Below, in pieces: positions 26,841-34,965 of a DNA stretch of 64,000 nucleotides. This stretch comes from Streptomyces katrae (GTDB lineage: Bacteria; Actinomycetota; Actinomycetes; Streptomycetales; Streptomycetaceae): assembly GCF_000717655.1 (NCBI RefSeq), contig NZ_JNZY01000010.1, positions 496,001 to 560,000 on the forward strand. Direction: 5' to 3'. Position numbers and translations under genes: made by a program. The notes beneath the pieces were generated by a model. That model saw nothing but the letters and a program-made list of their open reading frames with translations, made no database searches and was not told the DNA's origin. The first letter of the stretch is position 1. Every line of letters starts with the position of its first letter.

Positions 26841-27122
26841 GCCGTGGATCGTCGCACGCCCGACTGACAGCATCCGACGTACGGACGTCGCCCCGAACGG
26901 ATGCCTTTCAGGGCGTCAGTGGTGTCGCTCACAGGGGTCGTTGATGGATTCAAGGCGTAGCGGGCATCCGCCTTCGATCCCCAGAGGAGCCCCCGCTTCC
27001 GCCATAGATCCCGCAGGCTCCGCCCGTACGGCTGCGTACGGGGGCCCCGGTATTGCCGTGCGGTTGTCCGAGGCGGGTGGGACCATCTGGCCCGGTGATC
27101 AGACCGGCTACAGGGGGTAGGC
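26841..27122. other. Intergenic region with an 8-bp hairpin
   Basis: 282 bases between the giant gene (minus) and a small plus-strand gene. It contains CCCGTACG, GCTG, CGTACGGG (27024-27043), a perfect 8-bp stem-loop of unknown role. Promoters for both divergent genes must lie here. I see no convincing gene in it. Confidence 0.35.
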
Positions 27123-27386
27123 ATGGCGAGCACGTACGACTGGCCGCGCGGAGCGGAGATTGCGGACAGCGAGGCGCTGGAGCGCTGGCTGGACGCCCGG
27201 GGGTGGGAGGTCGACCCGACCGTCTTCATGGCCGGGGTGCTGGGCCCCGCGGTCCAGGTCCGCCGCATCGGCCGCGCCTGCCAGGACGGCGAATCCGGCC
27301 TGCTGATCCTGCCGGGCGAGACGGTGTCGTTCGACGGGGACCGCATGCGCATCATGCCCCGCACCCCGGCCCCGGCCACTCCGTAG
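27123..27386 (+). CDS. Small hypothetical protein
   Basis: An 87-residue protein with no recognised family. It begins with a short helix (SEALERWLDARGWEVD) and then has predicted strands (VQVRRIGRACQ, GLLILPGETVSFDGDRMRIM), giving a compact mixed fold without Cys or His clusters. There is no signal peptide. The ATG follows GGGGGT with a seven-base gap. It ends 14 bases before the converging MalG-like gene. Codon use is typical of the genome, which supports a real gene. Confidence 0.6.
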   Translation: MASTYDWPRGAEIADSEALERWLDARGWEVDPTVFMAGVLGPAVQVRRIGRACQDGESGLLILPGETVSFDGDRMRIMPRTPAPATP

Positions 27387-27400
27387 CCGCGCCGCGTCCG

Positions 27401-28336
27401 CTACTTCACCGAGCCGGCCATCACGCCCTGGACGAAGTGCCGCTGGAAGGCGAAGAAGACGACGAGCGGGACCACCAGCGACAGGAACGCACCCGGCGCG
27501 AGGACGCCGATGTTGCTGCCGAACTGCCGCATCTGGGACTGCAGTGCGACCGTGAGCGGCTGGGACCCGCTGTCCGCGAAGAGCAGCGCCACGAGCATGT
27601 CGTTCCAGACCCAGAGGAACTGGAAGATGGCCAGGCTCGCGATGGCCGGCCGGCCCAGCGGCAGCACGAGCCGCGAGAAGATGCGCCACTCGGAGCCGCC
27701 GTCCATCCGGGCGGCTTCGAGCATCTCGCGCGGTATCTCGGCGAAGTAGTTGCGCAGCAGGAAGACCGCGAAGGGCAGCCCGTACGCGACGTGGAAGAGG
27801 ACGACTCCGGCGATCGTGCCGAACAGTCCCACCGCACCGAAGAGTTTGGCCACGGGCAGCAGCCCGATCTGCACGGGGACGACCAGCAGCCCGACGACCA
27901 CCAGGAAGATGCCGTCCCGGCCGGGGAAGTCCAGCCAGGCGAAGGCGTATCCGGCGAGTGCCGCGATGCCGACCACCAGGACGGTGGTGGGGACCGAGAT
28001 CAGGACGGTGTTCCCGAACGCCTCCGCGATGCCGGAGTCCTTCAGCAGGGCGCTGTAGTTGTCCAGCGACAGCTGGGACGGATCGGTCAGCGCGGTCCAC
28101 CAGCCGTCGGAGGCGTTGTCCCGCTCGGAGCGCATCGAGGACAGGAACAGGCCCGCCAGCGGGGTGATCCACACCAGGGCGACCAGGATCAGCAGGCCCT
28201 GGACGACCGAGCTGCCCAGCAGGCGCGACAGGCGACTCCTGCGGCGCGGTCCGTGTGCGGGCGGGGCCGGGACGGGCCTGACCGGTGGTGTGACCCGCCG
28301 GGGCCTGCGGCGTTCGATGGTGCTGTGGCTGCTCAT
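27401..28336 (-). CDS. Carbohydrate ABC transporter permease, MalG type
   Basis: A 311-residue inner-membrane permease. About six membrane helices are visible, starting with VVQGLLILVALVWITPLAGL. The cytoplasmic EAA loop that contacts the ATPase is EAARMDGGSEWRIF, in the usual position for the MalG subunit. The N-terminal ~35 residues are Arg/Pro-rich. ATG 28336 has AAGGAG upstream and overlaps the stop of the MalF-type gene by four bases. No ATPase gene is present; in Streptomyces the shared MsiK ATPase serves such importers (established for related systems). Confidence 0.92.
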   Translation of the reverse strand: MSSHSTIERRRPRRVTPPVRPVPAPPAHGPRRRSRLSRLLGSSVVQGLLILVALVWITPLAGLFLSSMRSERDNASDGWWTALTDPSQLSLDNYSALLKDSGIAEAFGNTVLISVPTTVLVVGIAALAGYAFAWLDFPGRDGIFLVVVGLLVVPVQIGLLPVAKLFGAVGLFGTIAGVVLFHVAYGLPFAVFLLRNYFAEIPREMLEAARMDGGSEWRIFSRLVLPLGRPAIASLAIFQFLWVWNDMLVALLFADSGSQPLTVALQSQMRQFGSNIGVLAPGAFLSLVVPLVVFFAFQRHFVQGVMAGSVK

Positions 28337-29682
28337 GCTCCGCTCCTTCGGAAACGCCGGATGTTGAAGACCATCGCCGGGACGACCAGCAGCAGGAGCA
28401 CCACGCTCAGCGCGCTGCCGAGCCCCTGGTCGTTGCCGCCGCCGAAGGAGACCAGCCACATCCGTGTGGCCAGTACGTTCGCTTCCTCCTGGACCGGTCC
28501 CGGCGCGATGATGTAGACGAGGTCGAAGACCTTCATCACGTTGATCACCAGGGTCACGAACACCACGGTGAGCACGGGCGCGAGCAGCGGCACGGTGATC
28601 CTGCGGAAGATCTGGCCCTCGCTGGCACCGTCCATCCGTGCCGCCTCCAGCGCATCGCGCGGGATCGCCGCCAGCCCCGCGCCGATCAGGACCATCGCGA
28701 AGCCGGTCCACACCCACAGGTACGCACCGATGATGGCCGGCGTCACCAGCGCCGGGCCGAGCCAGTTCACGCCCTGGTACGGCGCCGCGAAGTTGGCCGC
28801 GGGCAGGCGTACCGCGTACGCGCCGTCGGCCAGCCCGGTGAAGCGGAACGACCCGTCGGCGGAGGCGGTCGTGGTCGCGGCCACCCGGCCGTCGTCCCGT
28901 ACGGCCTCGACCGTCATACCGGGCAGGCCCTTCTCGCCCGGGTCGACCTTGCCCGGGGTTCCGGCGCCGCCGGGGGCGAAGTCGAGGTAGACGACGCCCC
29001 CGATCCCGTCCGCACCGGGCCTCGCGGTGGCCGCCGCCTTCGCGTCGGCGGGTATCGCGCCGGGTGCCACCCCGACCAAGCCGAGGGTGACCGAACTGCC
29101 GGGGCGTACGGTCCGCCCGGTGCTGTACGGGCCGCCGGCCCGGCCCGTCAGGCCCTGGCCCTCGCGGGCGCGGGCCGTCGGGTAGGCGGCGGTGTCGTCG
29201 AAGGTGTCGTGGACGCCGACGACGACGGCGTTGAGCACGCCCCGGTCCGGGTCCTGCTCGTAGGCGAGCCGGAAGACGATGCCCGCGGCCAGGAAGGACA
29301 CGGCCATCGGCAGGAAGAGGACCAGCTTGAACGCGGTCGCCCAGCGCACCTTCTCGGTGAGCACGGCGAGCATCAGCCCGAGTCCGGTCAGCAGGAGAGG
29401 GGCGACGACGACCCAGATGGTGCTGTTGCGGATCGCCTTGAGGGTGGCCGGGTCGTCGATGATCGCCGCGTAGTTCCCGGCGCCGACGAAGCGGTCGCCG
29501 CTGGCGTCGAAGAGACTGCGGCCGAGGGAGAAGACGACCGGGTAGACGACCAGCGCGCCGAGCAGCAACAGGGCCGGCAGTACGAAGGCGATCGCGAGGC
29601 GGCGTTTCCTTCGCTGGGCCAGGCGCCGCGGGTTCGCCGCGGCGCGGGCGGTCCGGAGGGGGGCGGTCAGGGTGTCAGCCAT
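28333..29682 (-). CDS. Carbohydrate ABC transporter permease, MalF type, with periplasmic-side insertion
   Basis: A 449-residue permease, about 140 residues longer than usual. Membrane helices near 30-50, 90-110 and 118-140 are followed by an extracytoplasmic insertion (~150-305). The insertion contains an SdrD-B/prealbumin-like beta domain (GVVYLDFAPGG, GLPGMTVEAVRDDG, GSFRFTGLADGAYAVRLP). The remaining helices follow, with the EAA loop EAARMDGASEGQIF. The insertion sits where E. coli MalF has its P2 loop, which contacts the binding protein, so it may dock the SBP (inference). ATG 29682 starts 11 bases after the SBP stop. Confidence 0.9.
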   Translation of the reverse strand: MADTLTAPLRTARAAANPRRLAQRRKRRLAIAFVLPALLLLGALVVYPVVFSLGRSLFDASGDRFVGAGNYAAIIDDPATLKAIRNSTIWVVVAPLLLTGLGLMLAVLTEKVRWATAFKLVLFLPMAVSFLAAGIVFRLAYEQDPDRGVLNAVVVGVHDTFDDTAAYPTARAREGQGLTGRAGGPYSTGRTVRPGSSVTLGLVGVAPGAIPADAKAAATARPGADGIGGVVYLDFAPGGAGTPGKVDPGEKGLPGMTVEAVRDDGRVAATTTASADGSFRFTGLADGAYAVRLPAANFAAPYQGVNWLGPALVTPAIIGAYLWVWTGFAMVLIGAGLAAIPRDALEAARMDGASEGQIFRRITVPLLAPVLTVVFVTLVINVMKVFDLVYIIAPGPVQEEANVLATRMWLVSFGGGNDQGLGSALSVVLLLLVVPAMVFNIRRFRRSGA

Positions 29683-29693
29683 GGTGGGCCGCC

Positions 29694-31028
29694 TCAGTTC
29701 CCGTACGCCTTGGCGGCCGCGGCCTCGAGCTCCGCGGCCGTGCCCTGCGGGTTCGACGGGTCGCGCAGGAAGTCCTGGAGGAGCTTCCATTCACCCGCGC
29801 CCTTGGTGCCGCCGAACGCGGCAGGCGCCTGGTCCGACATGTCGAAGCGGACCGAGTTGCCCGCCGCGACCAGCGACTTGGCGGTGCTGCGGGTGGTGTC
29901 GTCGCCGTACGCGGCGAGGTCGACCTGGGTGTTCGGGGACAGGAAGCCGCCCGCGCCGGCCCAGACCTCGGCGGCCTCGGGGCCGGCCAGGAATTCGAGC
30001 AGCTTCATGCCGGCCTTGCCGTTCTTGGCGTCTTTGAGGACGACGGCGGCGTCACCGCCGCTGACCACCGGCGTCGTGCCGCCGTCGACCGCCGGGAACG
30101 GGAAGAACTTGGCGTCCTCCCCGAGCTTCTTGCCGAACTGGTCCTTGGCGACCCCGCCGACGAAGTCGCCCTCGTAGACCATGCCCGCCTTGGGCTCGGG
30201 GCCGAAGACCTGCTCGACCGACGAGGGGAAGTCGGTGCCGAGCGCGCTCTGGGCGCCGCCGGCGACGAGCTGCTTGTCCTTGAACAGTTCACCGAGGGTG
30301 GTCAGCGCCTTGACGACGCTGTCGTCGGTCCACTTGAGCTTGTGCTGGGCGAGCTGGTCGTACTTCTCCGGGCCGGCTTGCGAGAGGTAGATGTTCTCGA
30401 ACCAGTCGGTGAGGGTCCAGCCGTCCTCGCCGGCTATGGCGAAGGCCGGGCGGCCGGAATCTGCGAGGGTGCGGCCGGCCTTCAGCAGGTCGGCGTAGCT
30501 CTTGGGCTCGCTGACGCCGGCCTGGGCGAAGGCGTCCGGGGCGTACCAGACCGTCGACTTGTGGGCGGCCTTGAAGTACAGGCCGTAGTACTGGCCGTCG
30601 ACGGTGCCGTAGTCCTTCCACACCGGGGCGAGGGAGGAGCCGGCCGTCTTGGCGGCCTGGTCGGACAGGGGCAGCAGCCAGCCCTCCTTGGCGAACTGCC
30701 GGAGCACGCCCACCTGGGGAACCATCACCACGTCGGGCGCGTTGCCGCCCTCGATCTTGCTTCCGACGAAGGTGGAGACGTTGTCGCCGGAGGGCACGAA
30801 GACCGTCTTGGCGCCGGTCTTCTCGGTGAAGGCGTCCAGGACCTTCTTGAAGTTCTTCTGCTCGCTGCCGGTCCAGACTCCGGCCACGGTCACGGTCTGG
30901 CCGCTCAGTTCGCCGCCGCTCGCGGGTCCGGTGGTTCCGCCGCCGCAGGCGGTGGCCCCGAGGGCGAGGGCGAGGGCCGCCGATGCGGTGGCCGCGGTCC
31001 GTCGGGTCGTCTTGCTGGGTCGTCGCAT
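29694..31028 (-). CDS. Sugar-binding lipoprotein of the ABC importer
   Basis: A 444-residue family-1 extracellular solute-binding protein. A basic N-terminus (MRRPSKTTRRT), a hydrophobic stretch and the lipobox GATACG mark it as a lipoprotein anchored outside the membrane. The mature domain shows VTVAGVWTGSEQKNFKKVL, APDVVMVPQ and a C-terminal region rich in Ala/Lys. It lies between the GH13 gene (74 bases upstream) and the MalF-type gene (11 bases downstream). The neighbours point to alpha-glucosides such as maltose or trehalose as ligands (inference). Confidence 0.92.
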   Translation of the reverse strand: MRRPSKTTRRTAATASAALALALGATACGGGTTGPASGGELSGQTVTVAGVWTGSEQKNFKKVLDAFTEKTGAKTVFVPSGDNVSTFVGSKIEGGNAPDVVMVPQVGVLRQFAKEGWLLPLSDQAAKTAGSSLAPVWKDYGTVDGQYYGLYFKAAHKSTVWYAPDAFAQAGVSEPKSYADLLKAGRTLADSGRPAFAIAGEDGWTLTDWFENIYLSQAGPEKYDQLAQHKLKWTDDSVVKALTTLGELFKDKQLVAGGAQSALGTDFPSSVEQVFGPEPKAGMVYEGDFVGGVAKDQFGKKLGEDAKFFPFPAVDGGTTPVVSGGDAAVVLKDAKNGKAGMKLLEFLAGPEAAEVWAGAGGFLSPNTQVDLAAYGDDTTRSTAKSLVAAGNSVRFDMSDQAPAAFGGTKGAGEWKLLQDFLRDPSNPQGTAAELEAAAAKAYGN

Positions 31029-31044
31029 GGTGAGGTCCGTTTCT

Positions 31045-31100
31045 GGAGGCCGGGAGGTCGGCAGGTGGGAGGCCGGCGGGTGGGGAAGCCGGCGGGTGGG
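31045..31100. repeat. Degenerate 15-17 bp tandem repeat between SBP and GH13 genes
   Basis: Roughly three to four copies of a GGAGGCCGGCGGGTG-like unit fill the 74-base gap upstream of the SBP start. They could form weak G-rich structure in the mRNA leader. No function is evident. Confidence 0.45.
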
Positions 31101-31102
31101 GG

Positions 31103-32785
31103 TCAGGGGGTCGGGCACTCGGCCGTCCACCAGGCGGCGGTCGCCGCGGGGAGCACACCGTCGGGGCAGGGGCCGCTCGCGAGCAGCGGGGTCCCGGCGA
31201 CCGGCGCGGGCACCGGCTCCGTGCCGAAGTTGACCGCGCAGATCAGGCCGTCGCCGCGGGCGATGGCCAGCACCTGCGGGGGTGCGTCCAGCCAGCGCAG
31301 GGCGCCCTCGCCGAGCTGGGGCAGACTGCGCCGCAGCTGGAGGCCGTCGCGGTAGAGGTGCCAGAAGGAACGGGTGTCGGCCAGGGCACGGTCGGTGGCG
31401 TGCTCGGCGAACCACTCGGGCTGCGGCAGCCACGGTCTGGCGTCGGCCACGCCCTGGCTGAAGCCGAACGGGGAGGCGTGTCCCGACCAGGGCAGCGGCA
31501 CGCGGCAGCCGTCCCGGACGTGTCTGCGGCTGCCGGTGCGGTGGAAGATCGGGTCGGTGAGGACCTCGTCCGGCAGGTCGAGCACCTCGGGCAGGCCGAG
31601 CTCCTCGCCCTGGTAGACGTACGCGGCGCCGGGCAGTGCGAGCATCAGCAGGGCGGCGGCGCGGGCCCGGGCGGCTCCCAGTCCGCTGCCTCCCACTCCG
31701 GGCTCGCCCGCGTACCGGGTGACCGTACGGACCTGGTCGTGGTTGTTGAGCACCCAGGTGACGGTGGAGCCGGTGCCGGCGATGTCGCGTATCGCCTCGG
31801 TGATCGTCGCGCGGAAGGCGTCGGCGTCCCAGGGCGCGCTGAGCAGGTCGAAGAAGAACGCCTGGTGCAGTTCGTCGGGGCGGACGTACGCGGCGTGTTC
31901 GCGCGCGGTGGGCACGGACACCTCGCCGACCAGCAGCCGCTCGTGGCCGTCCCGCACGGTGTACTCCTCGCACACCGCGCGCCAGCGGCGCCACACGTCG
32001 TGCACCTCGGGCCGGTTCCAGGCCAGCTGGTTGACGGCGTCGCGGGCGCGCTCGTCGGCTCCGGGGTCGTCCGAATCGGGCAGCTCCGGGTGCTTGAACA
32101 GTCCGGCCGCGACGTCGATGCGGAAGCCGTCGACACCGCGGTCCAGCCAGAAGCGCAGCACCTGCTCGAACTCGTCGCCCACGGCCGGGTCGCGCCAGTT
32201 CAGGTCGGGCTGCTCGGGCGTGAAGAGGTGCAGGTACCACTCGCCGGGGGTGCCGTCGGGCCCGGTGGTCCGGCTCCAGGCGGGACCGCCGAACATGGCG
32301 CGCCAGTTGTTGGGAGGCTCGGCCCCGTCCGGGCCGCGGCCGGGCGCGAAGTGGAAACGGGAGCGCGGCGCGGTGCCCGGCGCGGCGGCGAGCGCCTCCA
32401 GGAACCACGGGTGCTCGCTCGAACAGTGGTTGGGAACGATGTCGAGCAGCAGCTTGAGCCCGAGCCGGCGCGCGTCGGCCACCAGCCGGTCGAACTCGGC
32501 GAGGTCGCCGTAGACGGGGTCGACACCGCAGTAGTCGGCGACGTCGTAGCCGTGGTCGTGCTGCGGGGACGGGTAGAAGGGGCTGAGCCAGATGCCGTCC
32601 ACACCGAGCTTCCGCAGGTAGGGGAGCCCGGCCCGGACGCCGGCCAGGTCACCGATGCCGTCCCCGGTGCTGTCGAGGAAGCTGCGGACGTAGACCTGGT
32701 AGATCACCGCGTCGCGCCACCAGGGGGCAGCCGGGGTGGTGGTGCGGGAGGGGTGGCCGGTGTCGGCCGGAAGGGTGCTGAGCAT
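31103..32785 (-). CDS. GH13 alpha-glucosidase-type glycoside hydrolase
   Basis: A 560-residue intracellular GH13 enzyme; no signal peptide. The four conserved regions are seen: DIVPNHCS (region I), GFRIDVAAG with the nucleophile Asp (II), LLVGEVS with the acid/base Glu (III) and VLNNHDQVRT (IV). The N-terminal WWRDAVIYQVYVRSFLDSTGDGIGD is split over the typical oligo-1,6/alpha-glucosidase start, and the C-terminal domain is a short beta sandwich. It would hydrolyse imported alpha-glucosides to glucose in the cytoplasm. It is the first gene of the importer operon and is preceded by a sigma-70-type promoter overlapped by a repeated operator-like motif. Confidence 0.92.
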   Translation of the reverse strand: MLSTLPADTGHPSRTTTPAAPWWRDAVIYQVYVRSFLDSTGDGIGDLAGVRAGLPYLRKLGVDGIWLSPFYPSPQHDHGYDVADYCGVDPVYGDLAEFDRLVADARRLGLKLLLDIVPNHCSSEHPWFLEALAAAPGTAPRSRFHFAPGRGPDGAEPPNNWRAMFGGPAWSRTTGPDGTPGEWYLHLFTPEQPDLNWRDPAVGDEFEQVLRFWLDRGVDGFRIDVAAGLFKHPELPDSDDPGADERARDAVNQLAWNRPEVHDVWRRWRAVCEEYTVRDGHERLLVGEVSVPTAREHAAYVRPDELHQAFFFDLLSAPWDADAFRATITEAIRDIAGTGSTVTWVLNNHDQVRTVTRYAGEPGVGGSGLGAARARAAALLMLALPGAAYVYQGEELGLPEVLDLPDEVLTDPIFHRTGSRRHVRDGCRVPLPWSGHASPFGFSQGVADARPWLPQPEWFAEHATDRALADTRSFWHLYRDGLQLRRSLPQLGEGALRWLDAPPQVLAIARGDGLICAVNFGTEPVPAPVAGTPLLASGPCPDGVLPAATAAWWTAECPTP

Positions 32786-32840
32786 CTCGCGTCGACCTGT
32801 TCTGCTGAATGCGAGAGCGTCCCGGATCGGGTGCGCTGTT

Positions 32841-32879
32841 ATGCATGCATGTTAAGTAGCAGCGACGGGAAGGTGTCAA
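32841..32879 (-). promoter_or_regulatory. Promoter of the alpha-glucoside operon with operator overlap
   Basis: On the minus strand TTGACA (32879-32874) and TTAACA (32855-32850) are 18 bases apart, a good -35/-10 pair. The -10 box lies inside CTACTTAACATG (32859-32848), which is followed by the self-complementary ATGCATGCAT (32850-32841). The same 12-mer occurs in reverse orientation in the hairpin at 32946-32976, which suggests a regulator binding both. Confidence 0.55.
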
Positions 32880-32945
32880 CGATGTGTCCAGAAACAGCGC
32901 AAAGCTGGGGTGGTATGTCCCTGAATGCCCCCCATGCACAACGAA

Positions 32946-32976
32946 GGGCCTCTACTTAACATGTAAGTAGAGGCCC
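32946..32976. terminator. 13-bp perfect hairpin between SBP gene and GH13 operon
   Basis: GGGCCTCTACTTA and TAAGTAGAGGCCC form a perfect 13-bp stem with loop ACATG. It lies 39 bases downstream of the minus-strand SBP gene and should terminate it. It contains a copy of the 12-mer CTACTTAACATG found at the GH13 promoter, so it may also be an operator. Confidence 0.6.
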
Positions 32977-33015
32977 TCGGGGCAGCGGAGGAGTGGAGGA
33001 AGCGGAGTGGTGCGA

Positions 33016-34290
33016 TCAGCCCTTGCGGGACAGGGGCCCGAGCTCGCGCGCAAGCCGCGCCGTCGCCTGCTCGGGCGTCTGGCGCAGCGCCATCACGTCC
33101 TGTGTCACGGCCTGCACGGCGAGGCTCACCTGGTCGTAGCGCGGGCTCTTCGGGCGTGGCACCGCCGACAGCACGCTCTCGCGGAGCGTGGGCAGGTACG
33201 GATACGCGCGGATCAGCTCGGGATCCTCGTACAGCGCGGCGCGCACCGGCGGCAGCGCGCCCTCGGTGAGCACCTTCCGCTGCACCCGTTCACTGGTGAG
33301 GTAGGAGATCAGATCGGCCGCCGACGCCGGATGCCGCGCATGGCTGCTCACGGCGAGGTTGGAGCCGCCCAGCACGCTGGCGCCCGGGCCGTCGGGTCCG
33401 GGCAGCGGCACGGCGCCGAACCTGCCCGCGACCTTCGACCCGCTCGCGCCTGCGTCCGCGTACACGTACGGCCAGTTCCGCAGGAAGAGCAGCCGGCCGT
33501 CCTGGAACGCCCGCCGCGACTCCTCCTCCTTGTAGCCGAGCGCCTCGCGCGAGATCCAGCCGTCGCGCACCCCGTCCGCGAGGAACCGCAGCCCGGCGCG
33601 CGCCGCATCCGAGTCCACCGTCACGCGTGCGCCGTCGTCGCGCAGGATCGAGCCGCCCGCGGAGTGCACGGCCTCGGTGACGTTGACGGTGAGCCCCTCG
33701 TACGGCAGGAACTGACCGGCATACCCGTCCAGTCCGTACTCCGGGGCGATCGTGCGCGCCTGGCGGACCAGCTCGGCCCACGTGCGCGGTGGTTGCTCGC
33801 CCTCCCGGTCCAGGACGTCCTTGCGGTAGTAGAGCAGCCCCGCGTTCGTGACGTACGGGACCGCGTACAGCCGGCCGTCGAAGGTCGCGGTGTCGACGAC
33901 CGGCCGCAGGAACGCCTCCAGGGGGAAGCGATCGCGCTCGAGCGGCGAGATCCACCCGGCCGCCGCGAACTCGGACGTCCAGGCGACGTCGATGTTCAGT
34001 ACGTCGAACCGGTCGCGGCCCGACCGCAGTTCGCTGATCATCTGGGCCCGGGTCTCGTCCGCCGAATCGGGCAGCTCGACGAGCGTGACGCGTTCGCCGG
34101 GATGGCCGTCGTTCCAGTCGTCCAGGAGCGGGGAGAGGTAGTCGGTCAGATCGCCCGCGGTCACGAGCGTCAGGGGACCGCGGCTCCCGGAGGCTGCGCC
34201 TGCGTCGGCGCGCACACCGAAACCGGCGTACCCCGCCAGCACCACCGCCCCGACCAGGAGAGCTCTACCCGCGGCACGCATCCACCGCAT
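33016..34290 (-). CDS. Extracellular substrate-binding protein without transporter genes
   Basis: A 424-residue family-1 solute-binding protein with a signal peptide (ALLVGAVVLAGYAGFGVRADA) but no lipobox Cys, so it is either secreted or held by its signal anchor. Mature motifs TLVELPDSADETRAQM, DVLNIDVAWTSEFAAAG and FLRNWPYVYADAG closely parallel the lipoprotein at 4401-5831. No permease is adjacent. ATG 34290 has GGAGGA five bases upstream. It is divergent from the PadR operon. It may be a freestanding sensor or scavenger; the related gene sits in a caspase module. Confidence 0.85.
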   Translation of the reverse strand: MRWMRAAGRALLVGAVVLAGYAGFGVRADAGAASGSRGPLTLVTAGDLTDYLSPLLDDWNDGHPGERVTLVELPDSADETRAQMISELRSGRDRFDVLNIDVAWTSEFAAAGWISPLERDRFPLEAFLRPVVDTATFDGRLYAVPYVTNAGLLYYRKDVLDREGEQPPRTWAELVRQARTIAPEYGLDGYAGQFLPYEGLTVNVTEAVHSAGGSILRDDGARVTVDSDAARAGLRFLADGVRDGWISREALGYKEEESRRAFQDGRLLFLRNWPYVYADAGASGSKVAGRFGAVPLPGPDGPGASVLGGSNLAVSSHARHPASAADLISYLTSERVQRKVLTEGALPPVRAALYEDPELIRAYPYLPTLRESVLSAVPRPKSPRYDQVSLAVQAVTQDVMALRQTPEQATARLARELGPLSRKG

Positions 34291-34338
34291 AGATTCCTCC
34301 CAGTGCACGATCCGGCTGCGCTGCCGACCATAGGGGCC

Positions 34339-34346
34339 TATATATA
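34339..34346. promoter_or_regulatory. TATATATA element in the padR/SBP divergent promoter
   Basis: An isolated 8-base AT palindrome flanked by GCCTA and TAGGC (34336-34356) lies in the 168-base region between the SBP gene and the PadR operon. PadR regulators commonly bind AT-rich palindromes in their own promoters, so this is a candidate autoregulatory operator or -10 region. Confidence 0.4.
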
Positions 34347-34458
34347 CCCGTTAGGCATGGGCGATACTAGACGTCCAGGCAGACGAGACGTACGGCGGCC
34401 GCATCCGGTCCGCTGCCGAGTGAACCGTTGACTACGGAGCGGGAAGGAGGGGGAGCGA

Positions 34459-34965
34459 GTGCGGCTGGCGCTCCTTGCGCTCCTCACCCGTAGCCCTGCG
34501 CACGGTTACGAGCTGAAGCAGGACCTTGAGAAGCTCCTGGGCGCCGCGTACCCTCAGCCCAACGTCGGCCAGATCTACGTCACCCTCGGCAGGCTGGAGA
34601 AGAGCGGCCTCATCGAGGGCGAGGACGTCGAGCAGTCGGGCCGGCCCAACAAGCGCACGTACCGGCTGACGGCCGCCGGGCGCGAGGCCGTGCTGGCCTG
34701 GTTCGAGGAAACCGCCGAGGAACCCCGGGTACGGGACGAGTTCTTCATGAAGCTCGCACTGGCACCGCAGTCAGGTCTGGCCGACCCGGTCGCGCTGATC
34801 AACAAGCAGCGGCGGCAGTACCTCAACACCATGCGGGACCTGTCCAAGCTGGCGGCGGCCGAGGACCGCGACAACAAGATCTCCCAACTGCTGATCGAGG
34901 GCGCCATGCTGCACCTGCAGGCCGACCTCGACTGGCTGGAACGCTGTCAGGAGGAGCTGGAATGA
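34459..34965 (+). CDS. PadR-family transcriptional regulator
   Basis: A 168-residue PadR regulator. A winged helix occupies residues 1-80 (RLALLALLTRSPAHGYELKQ, then PNVGQIYVTLGRLEKSGLI and the wing ending YRLTAAGREAV). A C-terminal helical dimerisation domain of PF10400 type follows (FFMKLALAPQ). Such proteins are usually repressors released by small hydrophobic compounds. The GTG start follows GGGAGCGA. The gene overlaps the ABC ATPase by ATGA, so it regulates its own exporter operon in the common arrangement (inference). Confidence 0.92.
   Translation: MRLALLALLTRSPAHGYELKQDLEKLLGAAYPQPNVGQIYVTLGRLEKSGLIEGEDVEQSGRPNKRTYRLTAAGREAVLAWFEETAEEPRVRDEFFMKLALAPQSGLADPVALINKQRRQYLNTMRDLSKLAAAEDRDNKISQLLIEGAMLHLQADLDWLERCQEELE

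Noticed and set aside
23193..26867. 1224-codon plus-strand frame opposite the giant gene
   Set aside because: Its composition is typical of an antisense shadow (Arg/Pro/Gly repeats), it has no ribosome site, and the minus-strand product has normal protein composition.
26837..27379. Minus-strand frame overlapping the small plus-strand gene
   Set aside because: Arg/Ser/Pro-rich shadow sequence; the plus-strand 87-residue frame has the better ribosome site and composition.
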